Shown here: piece after piece, positions 35,991 to 43,594 of the stretch | Numbering within the stretch: position 1 is the stretch's first letter | Layout: every line of letters begins with the position of its first letter | Assembly (NCBI RefSeq): GCF_000159955.1 | Contig: NZ_GG695970.1 | Location: forward strand, 352,490-416,489 | DNA from: Paenibacillus sp. oral taxon 786 str. D14 | GTDB lineage: Bacteria > Bacillota > Bacilli > Paenibacillales > Paenibacillaceae | DNA length: 64,000 bases | Reading direction: 5' to 3' | The notes under the pieces: generated by a model | The model's database searches: none | What the model was told of the DNA's origin: nothing | Seen by the model: the letters and a program-made list of their open reading frames with translations, nothing else | Position numbers and translations under genes: made by a program

Positions 35991-36563
35991 ATGAGCAAAA
36001 CTGTACCTGTCGGCGTATCCGCGCGTCATATCCATTTGACGCAGGAGCACATTGAAATTTTGTTTGGACAAGGCTATCAATTAACGGAATTCAAACCGCT
36101 GTCCCAACCGGGACAATTTGCTGCGAACGAACAAGTGGCAGTCATCGGACCAAAAGGACAGTTCGATAAAGTTCGCATTTTGGGTCCAGCCCGTCCGGCG
36201 TCCCAACTGGAAATTTCCCGTACGGATTCCTTTGCGCTTGGGGTTAAAGCTCCGGTGCGCGAATCGGGCAACATTGAAGGCACGCCTGGCATCAAGGTGA
36301 AAGGCCCTGCCGGCGAAATCGAATTGGAGCAAGGCGTGATCGTCGCTGCTCGCCATATTCACTTCCATACTTCCGATGCTGAGAAATGGGGCATTAAAGA
36401 CAAGCAACTGCTGAAAGTTCGTTTGAGCGGAGAACGTGGTTTGGTGTTGGAGAACGTCATTGCGCGCGTATCTGACAACTTTGCCCTCGATATGCATATC
36501 GATACGGACGAAGCGAACGCTGCCGGTGCGAAAACAGGCGACACGGCAGAAATCATCGACTAA
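35991..36563 (+). CDS. pduL: PduL-like phosphate acyltransferase
   Basis: This 190-aa PduL-family enzyme interconverts acyl-CoA and acyl phosphate (acetyl or propanoyl). It has two beta-barrel domains. The metal-binding histidine motifs are VGVSARHIHLT at the N-terminus and VIVAARHIHFHTSDA in the middle, with GDTAEII at the end. No microcompartment genes are nearby, so it probably acts as a housekeeping phosphotransacetylase. ATG 35991 was chosen; GAGGAGTG lies 10 nt upstream (a GTG within that site at 35979 is less likely). A shared terminator separates it from the convergent spoVAD. Confidence 0.93.
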   Translation: MSKTVPVGVSARHIHLTQEHIEILFGQGYQLTEFKPLSQPGQFAANEQVAVIGPKGQFDKVRILGPARPASQLEISRTDSFALGVKAPVRESGNIEGTPGIKVKGPAGEIELEQGVIVAARHIHFHTSDAEKWGIKDKQLLKVRLSGERGLVLENVIARVSDNFALDMHIDTDEANAAGAKTGDTAEIID

Positions 36564-36586
36564 TCGGTTACACTTGAAAAAAAAGC

Positions 36587-36634
36587 AAAGGGCTTGCCCA
36601 GCGGCTGTAAATGCCGTGGGGCAAGCCCTTTTTG
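36587..36634. terminator. Bidirectional terminator between pduL and spoVAD
   Basis: AAAGGGCTTGCCCC-type arm and GGGGCAAGCCCTTTTT flank a small inner GGC/GCC stem. A runs on one side and T runs on the other suit termination of both convergent units. Confidence 0.88.
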
Positions 36635-36645
36635 GTGTGAACAGC

Positions 36646-37650
36646 TTAAGCTTCGATGGACACCGCGTGGGCGATGCAGGGGATGCTTTCGCCTTGCTGG
36701 TAGGAGAGCGGAGAGAGCAACGCCCCGGTGGCCACGACGAGGATTCGTTTTATTTCCCCGCGTTTCATCCGGTTCAGAAGATGACCGTAGGTGACGACGG
36801 CGGAGCAGGCGCATCCGCTGGCGCCGGCTTGAACTTGTTGCTTCTCGTAGTCATAAATCATCATGCCGCAGTCCATGTAGGTCGTCTGCTTGATGGGGAA
36901 ATTGTGCCGGACGAACAAATCGTTCGCGATGGCATATCCGACTTTGGACAAGTCCCCGGTGACGATCAGGTCATAGTAAGACGGCTCGATCTCTAAGTCG
37001 CGGAAGTGGGCCTGGATCGTATCGACGGCTGCCGGTGCCATTGCAGCGCCCATATTAAATGGGTCGGTGATGCCCATATCGATGACTTTGCCCATGGTAG
37101 CTGACGTCACCGAAGGACCGTCCCCTTCAGGGGATAACACGACAGAGCCTGACCCGGTGACCGTAAACTGGGCGGTAGGCGGCTTCTGCGATCCGTATTC
37201 CGTCGGGTAGCGGAATTGCTTCTCCACACTGGCGTTATGACTGCAGGTTCCGGCTATGGCATATTTCGCGCCTCCCGAATTGACAACGTAGGCGGCCATC
37301 GCGAGCGTCTGCATCGAGGTCGAGCAAGCGCCAAACATGCCGATATACGGAATGCTTAACGTCCGTGCGGCGAAGCTGTTGCTGATGATCTGATTCATCA
37401 AATCGCCGCCGAAATAGAACTGAATCTGTTCCTTGGTTAACCCAGCATGTTTAATCGCCAGCTGCGCTGATTCTTCGAGCAGCGTCTTTTCGGCTTTTTC
37501 CCAGCTGTCTTGGCCGATATAGAGGTCGGCATGGATCACATCAAAATCTTCAGCGAGCGGCCCTTGGCCTTCAAATGGCCCCACCACAGTAGCGCTGCTA
37601 ATGATCTTAGGTTTATTTTCAAATACCCAGCTTTGATGGCCTTTCAGCAT
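36646..37650 (-). CDS. spoVAD: Stage V sporulation protein AD
   Basis: This 334-aa thiolase-fold SpoVA protein binds dipicolinic acid, and the SpoVA complex moves DPA into the forespore and out at germination. The family sequence is clear: MLKGHQSWVFENKPKIISSA, YIGMFGACSTSMQTLAMAAY, SHNASVEKQFRYPTEYGSQ, ATMGKVIDMGITDPFNMGAA, YMDCGMMIYD, GASGCACSAVVTYGHLL and LVVATGALLSP. ATG 37650 has GGAGGTGGG 7 nt upstream and lies 1 nt past the spoVAC stop, so they are coupled. No spoVAE follows; the next feature is a terminator. Confidence 0.96.
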   Translation of the reverse strand: MLKGHQSWVFENKPKIISSATVVGPFEGQGPLAEDFDVIHADLYIGQDSWEKAEKTLLEESAQLAIKHAGLTKEQIQFYFGGDLMNQIISNSFAARTLSIPYIGMFGACSTSMQTLAMAAYVVNSGGAKYAIAGTCSHNASVEKQFRYPTEYGSQKPPTAQFTVTGSGSVVLSPEGDGPSVTSATMGKVIDMGITDPFNMGAAMAPAAVDTIQAHFRDLEIEPSYYDLIVTGDLSKVGYAIANDLFVRHNFPIKQTTYMDCGMMIYDYEKQQVQAGASGCACSAVVTYGHLLNRMKRGEIKRILVVATGALLSPLSYQQGESIPCIAHAVSIEA

Positions 37651-37651
37651 T

Positions 37652-38140
37652 TCAGTGCCCACCTCCGGCATACCCGGGGATAAACACCGCGTAAATCACC
37701 CCGATGATAAAAGCAGCCACCGTACCAAACACGATGACGGAACCGGCTAATTGAAACATGCCTGCAGCTACGCCCAGCACCAGACCTTCCGGGCGATGCT
37801 CAATCGCCGTCGATGCCATCGAGTTGGCAAAGCCCGTGACAGGAACAGCGGTACCTGCTCCGGCCCACTGAGCGATTTTGTCATAGACACCAAAGCTTGT
37901 GAGCAGCACGGACAAGATGACAAGAATAGCGACGGTCGGGTTAGCGGCTTCTCTTTCGCCCATATGGGCAAAATGGATAAAGGCCTGTCGGATACATTCT
38001 CCAATCAGGCATATCAATCCGCCGACCAAAAAGGCTCTCAGACAATTGACAGCTACCGGGCGCTTTGGCTCATGGGCATGTGCCAGCCGTTGATACTGTT
38101 GCTGTGTAGGAGTCAATTGCTTATTTTTTTTCTTGGCCAT
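37652..38140 (-). CDS. spoVAC: Stage V sporulation protein AC
   Basis: This 162-aa integral membrane protein is part of the DPA channel; B. subtilis SpoVAC behaves as a mechanosensitive channel. A charged N-terminal tail is followed by about four membrane helices (CLRAFLVGGLICLIGECIRQ, PTVAILVILSVLLTSFGVYD, LVLGVAAGMFQLAGSVIVFG, and a last helix in VAAFIIGVIYAVFIPGY). WAGAGTAVPVTGFANSM is the conserved loop. The start is ATG at 38140, preceded on the minus strand by AGGAGGATGG. It sits between the DUF421 gene and spoVAD. Confidence 0.96.
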   Translation of the reverse strand: MAKKKNKQLTPTQQQYQRLAHAHEPKRPVAVNCLRAFLVGGLICLIGECIRQAFIHFAHMGEREAANPTVAILVILSVLLTSFGVYDKIAQWAGAGTAVPVTGFANSMASTAIEHRPEGLVLGVAAGMFQLAGSVIVFGTVAAFIIGVIYAVFIPGYAGGGH

Positions 38141-38152
38141 GCTCCCATCCTC

Positions 38153-39013
38153 CTATTGGATTAATAACGGTTTGACTTGATCGATGACCTTCTGCAGCTT
38201 CACCGAACAATCGCCGTACAGTTTCTTGGCTTCTTCCTCATCCGTCGAGAGAGCGAACATCTCCAGATCGGCTTCGCACTTCTTCAACTGGGCCAGCAAA
38301 ACGGGTTTTTCTTGAGGCTGCGGCACGGTGATCTGGTCGTCGTACAAATCGACATAAAGCTGGCCGTACGCATCAACCTGCCCTAAATTGACGTTATCCA
38401 GGGATACGCCCAGCTTCTCAAGCTCGGTATTCAGCCACTTCCGGTTGAGACCCAGTGTAGCAAGCGGCTCGTCCATAATTTTCCCGTCGATAATGACGGT
38501 TTGCGGCTCCGGCTGGGGAGCAACCTTGATCCCCAAGTGAGCCGGCGTAATCGGCTGATATTCGTTCTTCAGCATCGCGTTGATTTGTCCATCGGGCTCC
38601 ATGACCGCAAACTCGACTTCGGCCACTTTGAAAATGCTTTTCTTCCGCAGCTGCTCCATGAGCTCTTCGTTGGTCAGCTTTTCCTTCTTCAGATTCTCCT
38701 CCAGAATCTTGCCATCCTTGATCAGCACGGTACTGCTGCTGTCAATCATATCCCGGGCTTTCTTGCTTTTGAGCTGCAAAAATTCGATGCCAAGCGATAC
38801 GAGAAACCAGACGGTAACGGCAATTAGCCCGAGATACCAGTCTGTATTAATATCCAGGGAGATGTAGGCGGTAATACTCCCAATCGTAATCCCGGTGATG
38901 TATTCAAAGAAGGAAAGCTGTGAAATTTGCCTCTTTCCGAGCAGCCGGGTGAGCACAAATAACACGACGACGGCCACCAACGTTCGGACGATAACTTCCA
39001 ACCACATTGGCAT
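38153..39013 (-). CDS. DUF421 (YetF-like) membrane protein with DUF1657-like C-terminal tail
   Basis: This 286-aa protein has three N-terminal membrane helices (residues ~1-85; VLFVLTRLLGKRQISQLSFF, TGITIGSITAYISLD) and a cytoplasmic YetF-type domain (about 90-225). A ~50-residue tail (LLAQLKKCEADLEMFALSTD...) strongly resembles the separate DUF1657 protein at 39187. DUF421 and DUF1657 genes accompany spoVAC/AD in the spoVA-2mob operon linked to spore heat resistance. ATG 39013 was chosen: AAAGGAG lies 8 nt upstream, and a longer frame begins inside that site. It is 12 nt upstream of spoVAC and so in the same operon. Confidence 0.88.
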   Translation of the reverse strand: MPMWLEVIVRTLVAVVVLFVLTRLLGKRQISQLSFFEYITGITIGSITAYISLDINTDWYLGLIAVTVWFLVSLGIEFLQLKSKKARDMIDSSSTVLIKDGKILEENLKKEKLTNEELMEQLRKKSIFKVAEVEFAVMEPDGQINAMLKNEYQPITPAHLGIKVAPQPEPQTVIIDGKIMDEPLATLGLNRKWLNTELEKLGVSLDNVNLGQVDAYGQLYVDLYDDQITVPQPQEKPVLLAQLKKCEADLEMFALSTDEEEAKKLYGDCSVKLQKVIDQVKPLLIQ

Positions 39014-39186
39014 GGGGAATACTCCTTTCGTAGACAATCCAAGGCGAGATATCCCAATTATGCGCGGGGATGCGTAAATTTACTAAGGTAATATGTGGAA
39101 GGGGAACAGGGCGTATGAATCAATTTCGAGCAGGTGAAATTATGCATTGTTCATAAGCAACATGCCAAAACAAAGGTGGTGAAATT

Positions 39187-39393
39187 GTGACAGTAGCATC
39201 TCAAGTCAAAACGGCCTTAGCTTCGTTAAAAAGCGCGCAAGCGAGCCTGGAGCAATTCGCGTTAAGCACGCAAAACCAGCAAGCGAAGGATCTGTTTACG
39301 CAATGCGCGCAACAAACGCAGCAAATCGTAACGCAAGTGGAAAGCCGCGTAGCGCAGCTGGAAAGCGAAGAACCTCAATACAAGGGATTCTAA
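39187..39393 (+). CDS. DUF1657 family small protein
   Basis: This 68-aa helical protein (MTVASQVKTALASLKSAQAS...) ends in the family signature EEPQYKGF. The repeated QAK/QQ and LEQFALST core matches the tail of the neighbouring DUF421 protein. Such proteins are encoded in spoVA-2mob operons, where they affect spore properties, but their biochemical role is unknown. The start is GTG at 39187 with AAAGGTGG 7-8 nt upstream. It is divergent from the DUF421-spoVAC-spoVAD operon rather than inside it, and a terminator follows. Confidence 0.88.
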   Translation: MTVASQVKTALASLKSAQASLEQFALSTQNQQAKDLFTQCAQQTQQIVTQVESRVAQLESEEPQYKGF

Positions 39394-39405
39394 CTGTGAT
39401 TAGAA

Positions 39406-39434
39406 AGGACCCGTTCATTCGAACGGGTCTATTT
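39406..39434 (+). terminator. Terminator after the DUF1657 gene
   Basis: GACCCGTTC, ATTC loop, GAACGGGTC, followed by TATTTG: a perfect 9-bp stem with a weak T-run. Confidence 0.75.
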
Positions 39435-39478
39435 GCGTTTCCACGTATACGGCGTTTATCTGGATATCGAAGCCTGGC

Positions 39479-39489
39479 CATGTTATAAT
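39479..39489 (+). promoter_or_regulatory. Extended -10 promoter upstream of miaB
   Basis: TGTTATAAT includes a TATAAT at 39484-39489 with TG in extended -10 position. No clear -35 was seen. Confidence 0.45.
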
Positions 39490-39568
39490 TTAGTGTAATG
39501 CATTTTTATGAATGATAACGATGCCCATATGGAACGAAGATAGATCAGGTAAAGGAGTGAACGGGCAC

Positions 39569-41119
39569 ATGGCTAAGGAAACGAAAGATTACGCCAAATA
39601 CTTTGACTTCTCGGACGCCCGGGTCATTTCGGAGGATGAGCGAGGGAAGAAAATCCGAATCCGTGGCCGGGATATTCAAATTTTGTCCGAGCCGAACCAA
39701 CGCAAAGAGAAACAACGCGGGAAAGAAGACGTGAAGGTGCTGTATGAAAATGCCGTTCCCGAAGAACTGAAGGGGATTGGCGTTGGCAAGCATTATATCG
39801 TCTATACGTTTGGCTGCCAGATGAACGAGCATGACACCGAAACGATCAAAGGTTTGCTGGAGCAGATGGGCTACCGTGCGACCGAGGACCGCAAAGTGGC
39901 GGACATTATCTTGCTGAATACTTGCGCGATTCGGGAGAACGCAGAGGATAAGGTGTTTGGTGAGCTGGGTCACCTGAAGAGTCTCAAGACGGAGAAGCCG
40001 GATCTGCTGCTGGGCGTTTGCGGCTGTATGTCGCAGGAGGAAGGTGTCGTGAAGCGGATCCTGCAGAAGCACAGTTTTGTGGATATGATCTTCGGGACGC
40101 ACAACATTCACCGTTTGCCATATCTCATTCAAGAAGCTTTGTTCAGCAAAGAGATGGTGGTTGAGGTCTGGTCCAAGGAAGGCGACATCATCGAGAACCT
40201 GCCGAAGAAGCGCGAAGGCATGCGGGCATGGGTGAACATCATGTACGGGTGCGACAAGTTCTGTACGTATTGCATCGTGCCGTTTACGCGGGGCAAGGAG
40301 CGCAGCCGCCGTCCGGAGGACGTCATTGCCGAAGTTCGTGAGCTGGCGCGTCAGGGCTATAAAGAGATTACGCTGCTGGGGCAAAATGTCAACGCCTACG
40401 GTAAGGACTTTACCGATATCAACTATACGTTTGCGAATCTGATGGACGATATCCGTCAAATCGATATTCCGCGCGTTCGGTTTACGACATCGCATCCACG
40501 CGATTTTGACGATGCGCTGATCGATGTTCTGGCCAAAGGCGGAAATCTGGTGGAGCACATTCATCTGCCAGTTCAATCGGGCAGCAGCGAAGTGCTGAAG
40601 AAGATGAGCCGCAAATATACCCGTGAACATTACCTTGAACTGGTGCGTAAAATCAAGGCGAAAATTCCAAACGTCGTCCTCACCACGGACATTATCGTTG
40701 GATTCCCGGGTGAAACTGAGGAACAGTTTGAGGAAACTTTATCCCTCGTGCGCGAGGTGGGGTACGATTCGGCGTATACCTTTATCTACTCGCCGCGGGA
40801 AGGTACGCCGGCTGCCGTGATGGAAGATACTGTCCCGATGGAAGTGAAGAAAGCGCGGCTTATGAAGTTAAACGATACCCTCAACGAATTTAGCCGCAAC
40901 AGTAACGAAGCGCTGCGCGGACAGATCGTTGAAGTGCTGGTCGAAGGCGAAAGTAAGAACAACGCCCATATGTTATCCGGACGTACACGCACCAACAAGC
41001 TTGTCCATTTTGAGGGCGGAACGGAATTGATCGGAACGTTTGTCCAGGTGGAGATTACCGATCCGATGACTTGGTACATCAAAGGCAAGCTCGTAGAGCA
41101 AACCGCCAAATTGGCGTAA
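39569..41119 (+). CDS. miaB: tRNA-2-methylthio-N6-dimethylallyladenosine synthase MiaB
   Basis: This 516-aa radical-SAM methylthiotransferase modifies A37 of tRNAs. An N-terminal extension of ~85 residues is typical of Firmicutes. The UPF0004 domain follows with three cluster cysteines ([35 protein letters not shown]). The SAM motif is [15 protein letters not shown], and a TRAM domain lies at the end ([18 protein letters not shown]). The frame extends upstream to 39512, but ATG 39569 has AAAGGAGTGA 8 nt upstream. It is followed by ricA, as in B. subtilis. Confidence 0.96.
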   Translation: MAKETKDYAKYFDFSDARVISEDERGKKIRIRGRDIQILSEPNQRKEKQRGKEDVKVLYENAVPEELKGIGVGKHYIVYTFGCQMNEHDTETIKGLLEQMGYRATEDRKVADIILLNTCAIRENAEDKVFGELGHLKSLKTEKPDLLLGVCGCMSQEEGVVKRILQKHSFVDMIFGTHNIHRLPYLIQEALFSKEMVVEVWSKEGDIIENLPKKREGMRAWVNIMYGCDKFCTYCIVPFTRGKERSRRPEDVIAEVRELARQGYKEITLLGQNVNAYGKDFTDINYTFANLMDDIRQIDIPRVRFTTSHPRDFDDALIDVLAKGGNLVEHIHLPVQSGSSEVLKKMSRKYTREHYLELVRKIKAKIPNVVLTTDIIVGFPGETEEQFEETLSLVREVGYDSAYTFIYSPREGTPAAVMEDTVPMEVKKARLMKLNDTLNEFSRNSNEALRGQIVEVLVEGESKNNAHMLSGRTRTNKLVHFEGGTELIGTFVQVEITDPMTWYIKGKLVEQTAKLA

Positions 41120-41139
41120 TGCAGGGGAGGTTATTGACA

Positions 41140-41592
41140 GTGGAACAGCACAAAGATCAAACCGATTGCGGAATTCCGAAGTATGATTCGCGGGACCTGG
41201 TCATCCGCGAGGATATTATGAAGAAGGCCAAAGAGCTGGCTGAACTGATCGGTACCAGTGAAGAGGTTCAGCAATTTCAGAAGGCGGAGAAGCTGATCCA
41301 GAAGCATGACCGCGTGCAGGCGTTGATCAGTGCAATTAAGAAGAAACAGAAGGAAATCGTCGCATTTGAAACGTTCCAGAACCAAGCTATGGTGCAGAAG
41401 ATCGAACGTGAAATCGAGGAGCTGCAGGACGAACTCGATCAGATTCCGCTCGTTACGGAGTTCCAGCAGAGCCAAAGCGATATCAATTATCTGCTCCAGC
41501 TCGTCGTTTCTGTCATCCGCGATACGGTAGCCAGCAAAGTGAACGTCGAGTCGGGCAGCGAGCCGGCTGTTTCATCCGGATACGGAGAGTAA
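41140..41592 (+). CDS. ricA: YmcA/RicA family regulator
   Basis: This ~150-aa, mostly helical YlbF/YmcA-family protein contains MKKAKELAELIGTSEEVQQF, a charged coiled-coil middle, and FQQSQSDINYLLQLVVSVI. B. subtilis RicA (YmcA) works with RicF and RicT as a [4Fe-4S]-bearing complex that stimulates RNase Y-dependent mRNA maturation, sporulation, competence and biofilm. The frame is open from 41071, inside miaB. AGGGGAGG ends at 41130, giving 9-nt spacing to GTG 41140 but only 3 nt to TTG 41134, so 41140 is preferred. Its partner RNase Y lies in the same window. Confidence 0.88.
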   Translation: MEQHKDQTDCGIPKYDSRDLVIREDIMKKAKELAELIGTSEEVQQFQKAEKLIQKHDRVQALISAIKKKQKEIVAFETFQNQAMVQKIEREIEELQDELDQIPLVTEFQQSQSDINYLLQLVVSVIRDTVASKVNVESGSEPAVSSGYGE

Positions 41593-41606
41593 TACGAGGC
41601 AGTTGG

Positions 41607-41633
41607 TGCGGAGGCAACCCCTCCGCTTTTTTT
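41607..41633 (+). terminator. Rho-independent terminator after ricA
   Basis: GCGGAGG, CAACC loop, CCTCCGC, then seven T. Confidence 0.92.
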
Positions 41634-41714
41634 CATCTTGTCTGTAATGATTGAAGCAACGTCGCATCGGAATACTATAATATAAAGAGAAGCAAGGATA
41701 GGGGGGACACCGAG

Positions 41715-42110
41715 ATGGATGATTGGAGCGAAGAAGTGCTGCGGCGGGATGAGCAATCGTTCTGGGGTCTGCTGGGACTGCGCCTCATTTCTGCCGACAA
41801 ATCCCTGGTAAAGTTGGGACTTACAGCGGGGGCTTCCCACCTCAATTCCATGGGCATCGTCCATGGGGGCGTGCTGTCGTCCATGATGGATCAAGCGATG
41901 GGCACGCTGGTAGCAACGATTAAAGGGAAGCTTGGGCTAACCACCCATTTGAATGTCAATTTTCTCAGCCCCATGCGAACAGGGGAACTGGTGGTGTCGG
42001 CGATGCCAATCCATGAGACCCATCGGACGATGACGCTCCGCTCCGAGGTTCGTAACGAAGAAGGGACCCTCGGATGCATATCGACGGCAACGTTCCGCTT
42101 GCCGAAGTGA
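41715..42110 (+). CDS. PaaI-type hotdog-fold thioesterase
   Basis: This 131-aa protein has the hotdog thioesterase signature: HLNSMGIVHGGVLSSMMDQA (the HGG region), then LTTHLNVNFLSPMRTGELVV, and VRNEEGTLGCISTATFRL near the end. Members hydrolyse acyl-CoA thioesters, for example phenylacetyl-CoA-type substrates; the substrate here is unknown. The start is ATG at 41715, with a GGGGGG run 9 nt upstream. It is monocistronic by appearance. Confidence 0.88.
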   Translation: MDDWSEEVLRRDEQSFWGLLGLRLISADKSLVKLGLTAGASHLNSMGIVHGGVLSSMMDQAMGTLVATIKGKLGLTTHLNVNFLSPMRTGELVVSAMPIHETHRTMTLRSEVRNEEGTLGCISTATFRLPK

Positions 42111-42202
42111 GCAGGGGACCGTCTTTCGGGTTAGATCGCTTGAATTCGTAAGTGCCGGACTTCAATCGGCCGGCGTTATCCTAGACGATGTGGTGATACG
42201 TG

Positions 42203-42976
42203 ATGAACGAAGAACAAAAGCAGGTAGTTAATGAGGTTAAAAAATATCGCACGCCGGACGGAATCCCGGCCGACATCGTCATGTTTACGTTGACGAGGCA
42301 GGAACGAAAAGCATCGACCAAATCGCTGCCGCGCTTCGATCTGAAGGTCATGCTGATCCGTCGGCGGAGCTGGCCGTTCGCCGGGGCCTGGGCATTGCCG
42401 GGCGGTTTCTCGCAGGAGGATGAATCGCTGTACGAAACCGCGCGTCGCGAGCTGAAGGAAGAAACCGGTGTCGACGGCTCACATCTTGAATATTTGGGGG
42501 TCTACAGCAAGCCGGGGCGGGACCCGCGCGGCTGGATTATCTCCCACGCTTTTTTCGCGTTAGTAGAGGAATGGGTGCTGGAGAAACGGCAATCGGCGGA
42601 TGATGCCCAAGAGGTTGGTCTGTTTACCGTTCGAGAAGCCTTAGAGGATCTGCAGCTCGCTTTCGACCACCGCGAGATTTTGCAAGACGCTTATAAACGG
42701 ATTCAGCAGCAGATGCTGCATACGACGATTGCGAAGCAATTTTTGCCGCCGCATTTCACTCTCGGCGAATTGTATCAGGTGATTCAAACGGTCGTTCCAG
42801 ACTTTGAAGAGCTAAATTTTATCCGCAAAATTACATCGACGCGCAGTCGTCAGGGGATACTGGAAGAAGTGCGTGACGAGAATGGCAAGCCGATGTTGTC
42901 TAACCAATATTCGCAACGGCCGGCTCAATTGTACCGATTTACTGGTTACACCCCGCGGCTTTCGATTTACACTTAA
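42203..42976 (+). CDS. Nudix hydrolase / NrtR-like protein of NAD metabolism
   Basis: This ~257-aa protein has an N-terminal Nudix domain with an intact Nudix box (GFSQEDESLYETARRELKEE continuing to TGV, matching GX5EX7REUXEEXGU). The C-terminal half (about 165-257; LPPHFTLGELYQVIQTVVPD, NFIRKI) resembles the winged-helix domain of NrtR regulators. NrtR represses NAD synthesis genes and senses ADP-ribose. Because the next two genes are nicotinamidase and nicotinate phosphoribosyltransferase, a regulatory role is likely, but the complete Nudix box means it may also hydrolyse ADP-ribose. ATG 42203 was chosen over the adjacent GTG 42200; GGTGAT lies upstream. Confidence 0.85.
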   Translation: MNEEQKQVVNEVKKYRTPDGIPADIVMFTLTRQERKASTKSLPRFDLKVMLIRRRSWPFAGAWALPGGFSQEDESLYETARRELKEETGVDGSHLEYLGVYSKPGRDPRGWIISHAFFALVEEWVLEKRQSADDAQEVGLFTVREALEDLQLAFDHREILQDAYKRIQQQMLHTTIAKQFLPPHFTLGELYQVIQTVVPDFEELNFIRKITSTRSRQGILEEVRDENGKPMLSNQYSQRPAQLYRFTGYTPRLSIYT

Positions 42977-42977
42977 G

Positions 42978-42998
42978 ATATTTTACATAATGAAATAT
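42978..42998. promoter_or_regulatory. AT-rich inverted repeat upstream of the nicotinamidase gene
   Basis: ATATTT and AAATAT flank a 9-nt core in the 62-nt gap between the NrtR-like gene and the nicotinamidase gene. It is a candidate operator for the preceding regulator, but the arms are short. Confidence 0.35.
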
Positions 42999-43038
42999 TA
43001 GTTGCGGCAAATGGAATGTGTGAAGGGAGAGTGAAATC

Positions 43039-43587
43039 ATGAAAGCTCTGATCGTCATCGATTATACGAAGGATTTCGTGGACGGTAACCTTCCGGTGGG
43101 CCAGCCGGCCATCGATATTGAACCGGCGATTTGCCGGATAACGGAATCCTTTGTGGCGCAAGGGGATTTTGTCGTGATGGCCGTAGATCTGCACGAGCGG
43201 GAAGACCACCTGCATCCGGAAACGAAGCTGTTTCCTCCCCACAATCTGAGGGATACGGAAGGCCGTGCGTTGTACGGGCGGTTGTCTGAGGTTTATGCGA
43301 AGAACCAGGACCGCATCTATTGGATGGATAAGACGAGATACAGCGCGTTTTGTGGAACGGACCTGGAGTTGAAGCTCCGGGAACGCGGTATTACGGAGGT
43401 GCATCTGATCGGCGTGTGCACGGATATTTGCGTGCTGCATACGGCGGTGGAGGCTTATAACAAGGGATTTGCAATTACAGTATACGAAGATGCGGTAGCC
43501 AGCTTTAACCCGGAGGGACATACCTGGGCGCTGGGGCATTTCCGCACCAGTTTAGGAGCAAACGTAACGAACAGCCAGAGAGGATGA
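43039..43587 (+). CDS. pncA: Nicotinamidase (isochorismatase fold)
   Basis: This 182-aa cysteine hydrolase deamidates nicotinamide to nicotinic acid. The catalytic triad is readable as D8 (ALIVIDYTKDF), K98 (WMDKTRYSAF) and C131 (GVCTDICVLHTA). Metal-binding residues are plausible in VDLHEREDHLHPETKLFPPH. It lies 7 nt upstream of pncB and behind the NrtR-like regulator, making a salvage operon. The start is ATG at 43039 with AAGGGAGAG 8 nt upstream. Isochorismatase-like paralogues exist, but the context strongly favours nicotinamidase. Confidence 0.9.
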   Translation: MKALIVIDYTKDFVDGNLPVGQPAIDIEPAICRITESFVAQGDFVVMAVDLHEREDHLHPETKLFPPHNLRDTEGRALYGRLSEVYAKNQDRIYWMDKTRYSAFCGTDLELKLRERGITEVHLIGVCTDICVLHTAVEAYNKGFAITVYEDAVASFNPEGHTWALGHFRTSLGANVTNSQRG

Positions 43588-43594
43588 ACAGGCG

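Noticed and set aside
39014..39186. Sigma-G promoters for the DUF421-spoVA operon and the DUF1657 gene
   Set aside because: TGAAT- and CATA-like words occur, but none at the 17-18-nt spacing required.
39545..40630. 361-codon minus-strand ORF opposite miaB
   Set aside because: Fully antisense to miaB; arginine/histidine/leucine-rich shadow translation without domains or a start site.
42978..42998. Confirmed NrtR operator
   Set aside because: Arms are only 6 bp and AT-rich; it is listed only as a low-confidence candidate.
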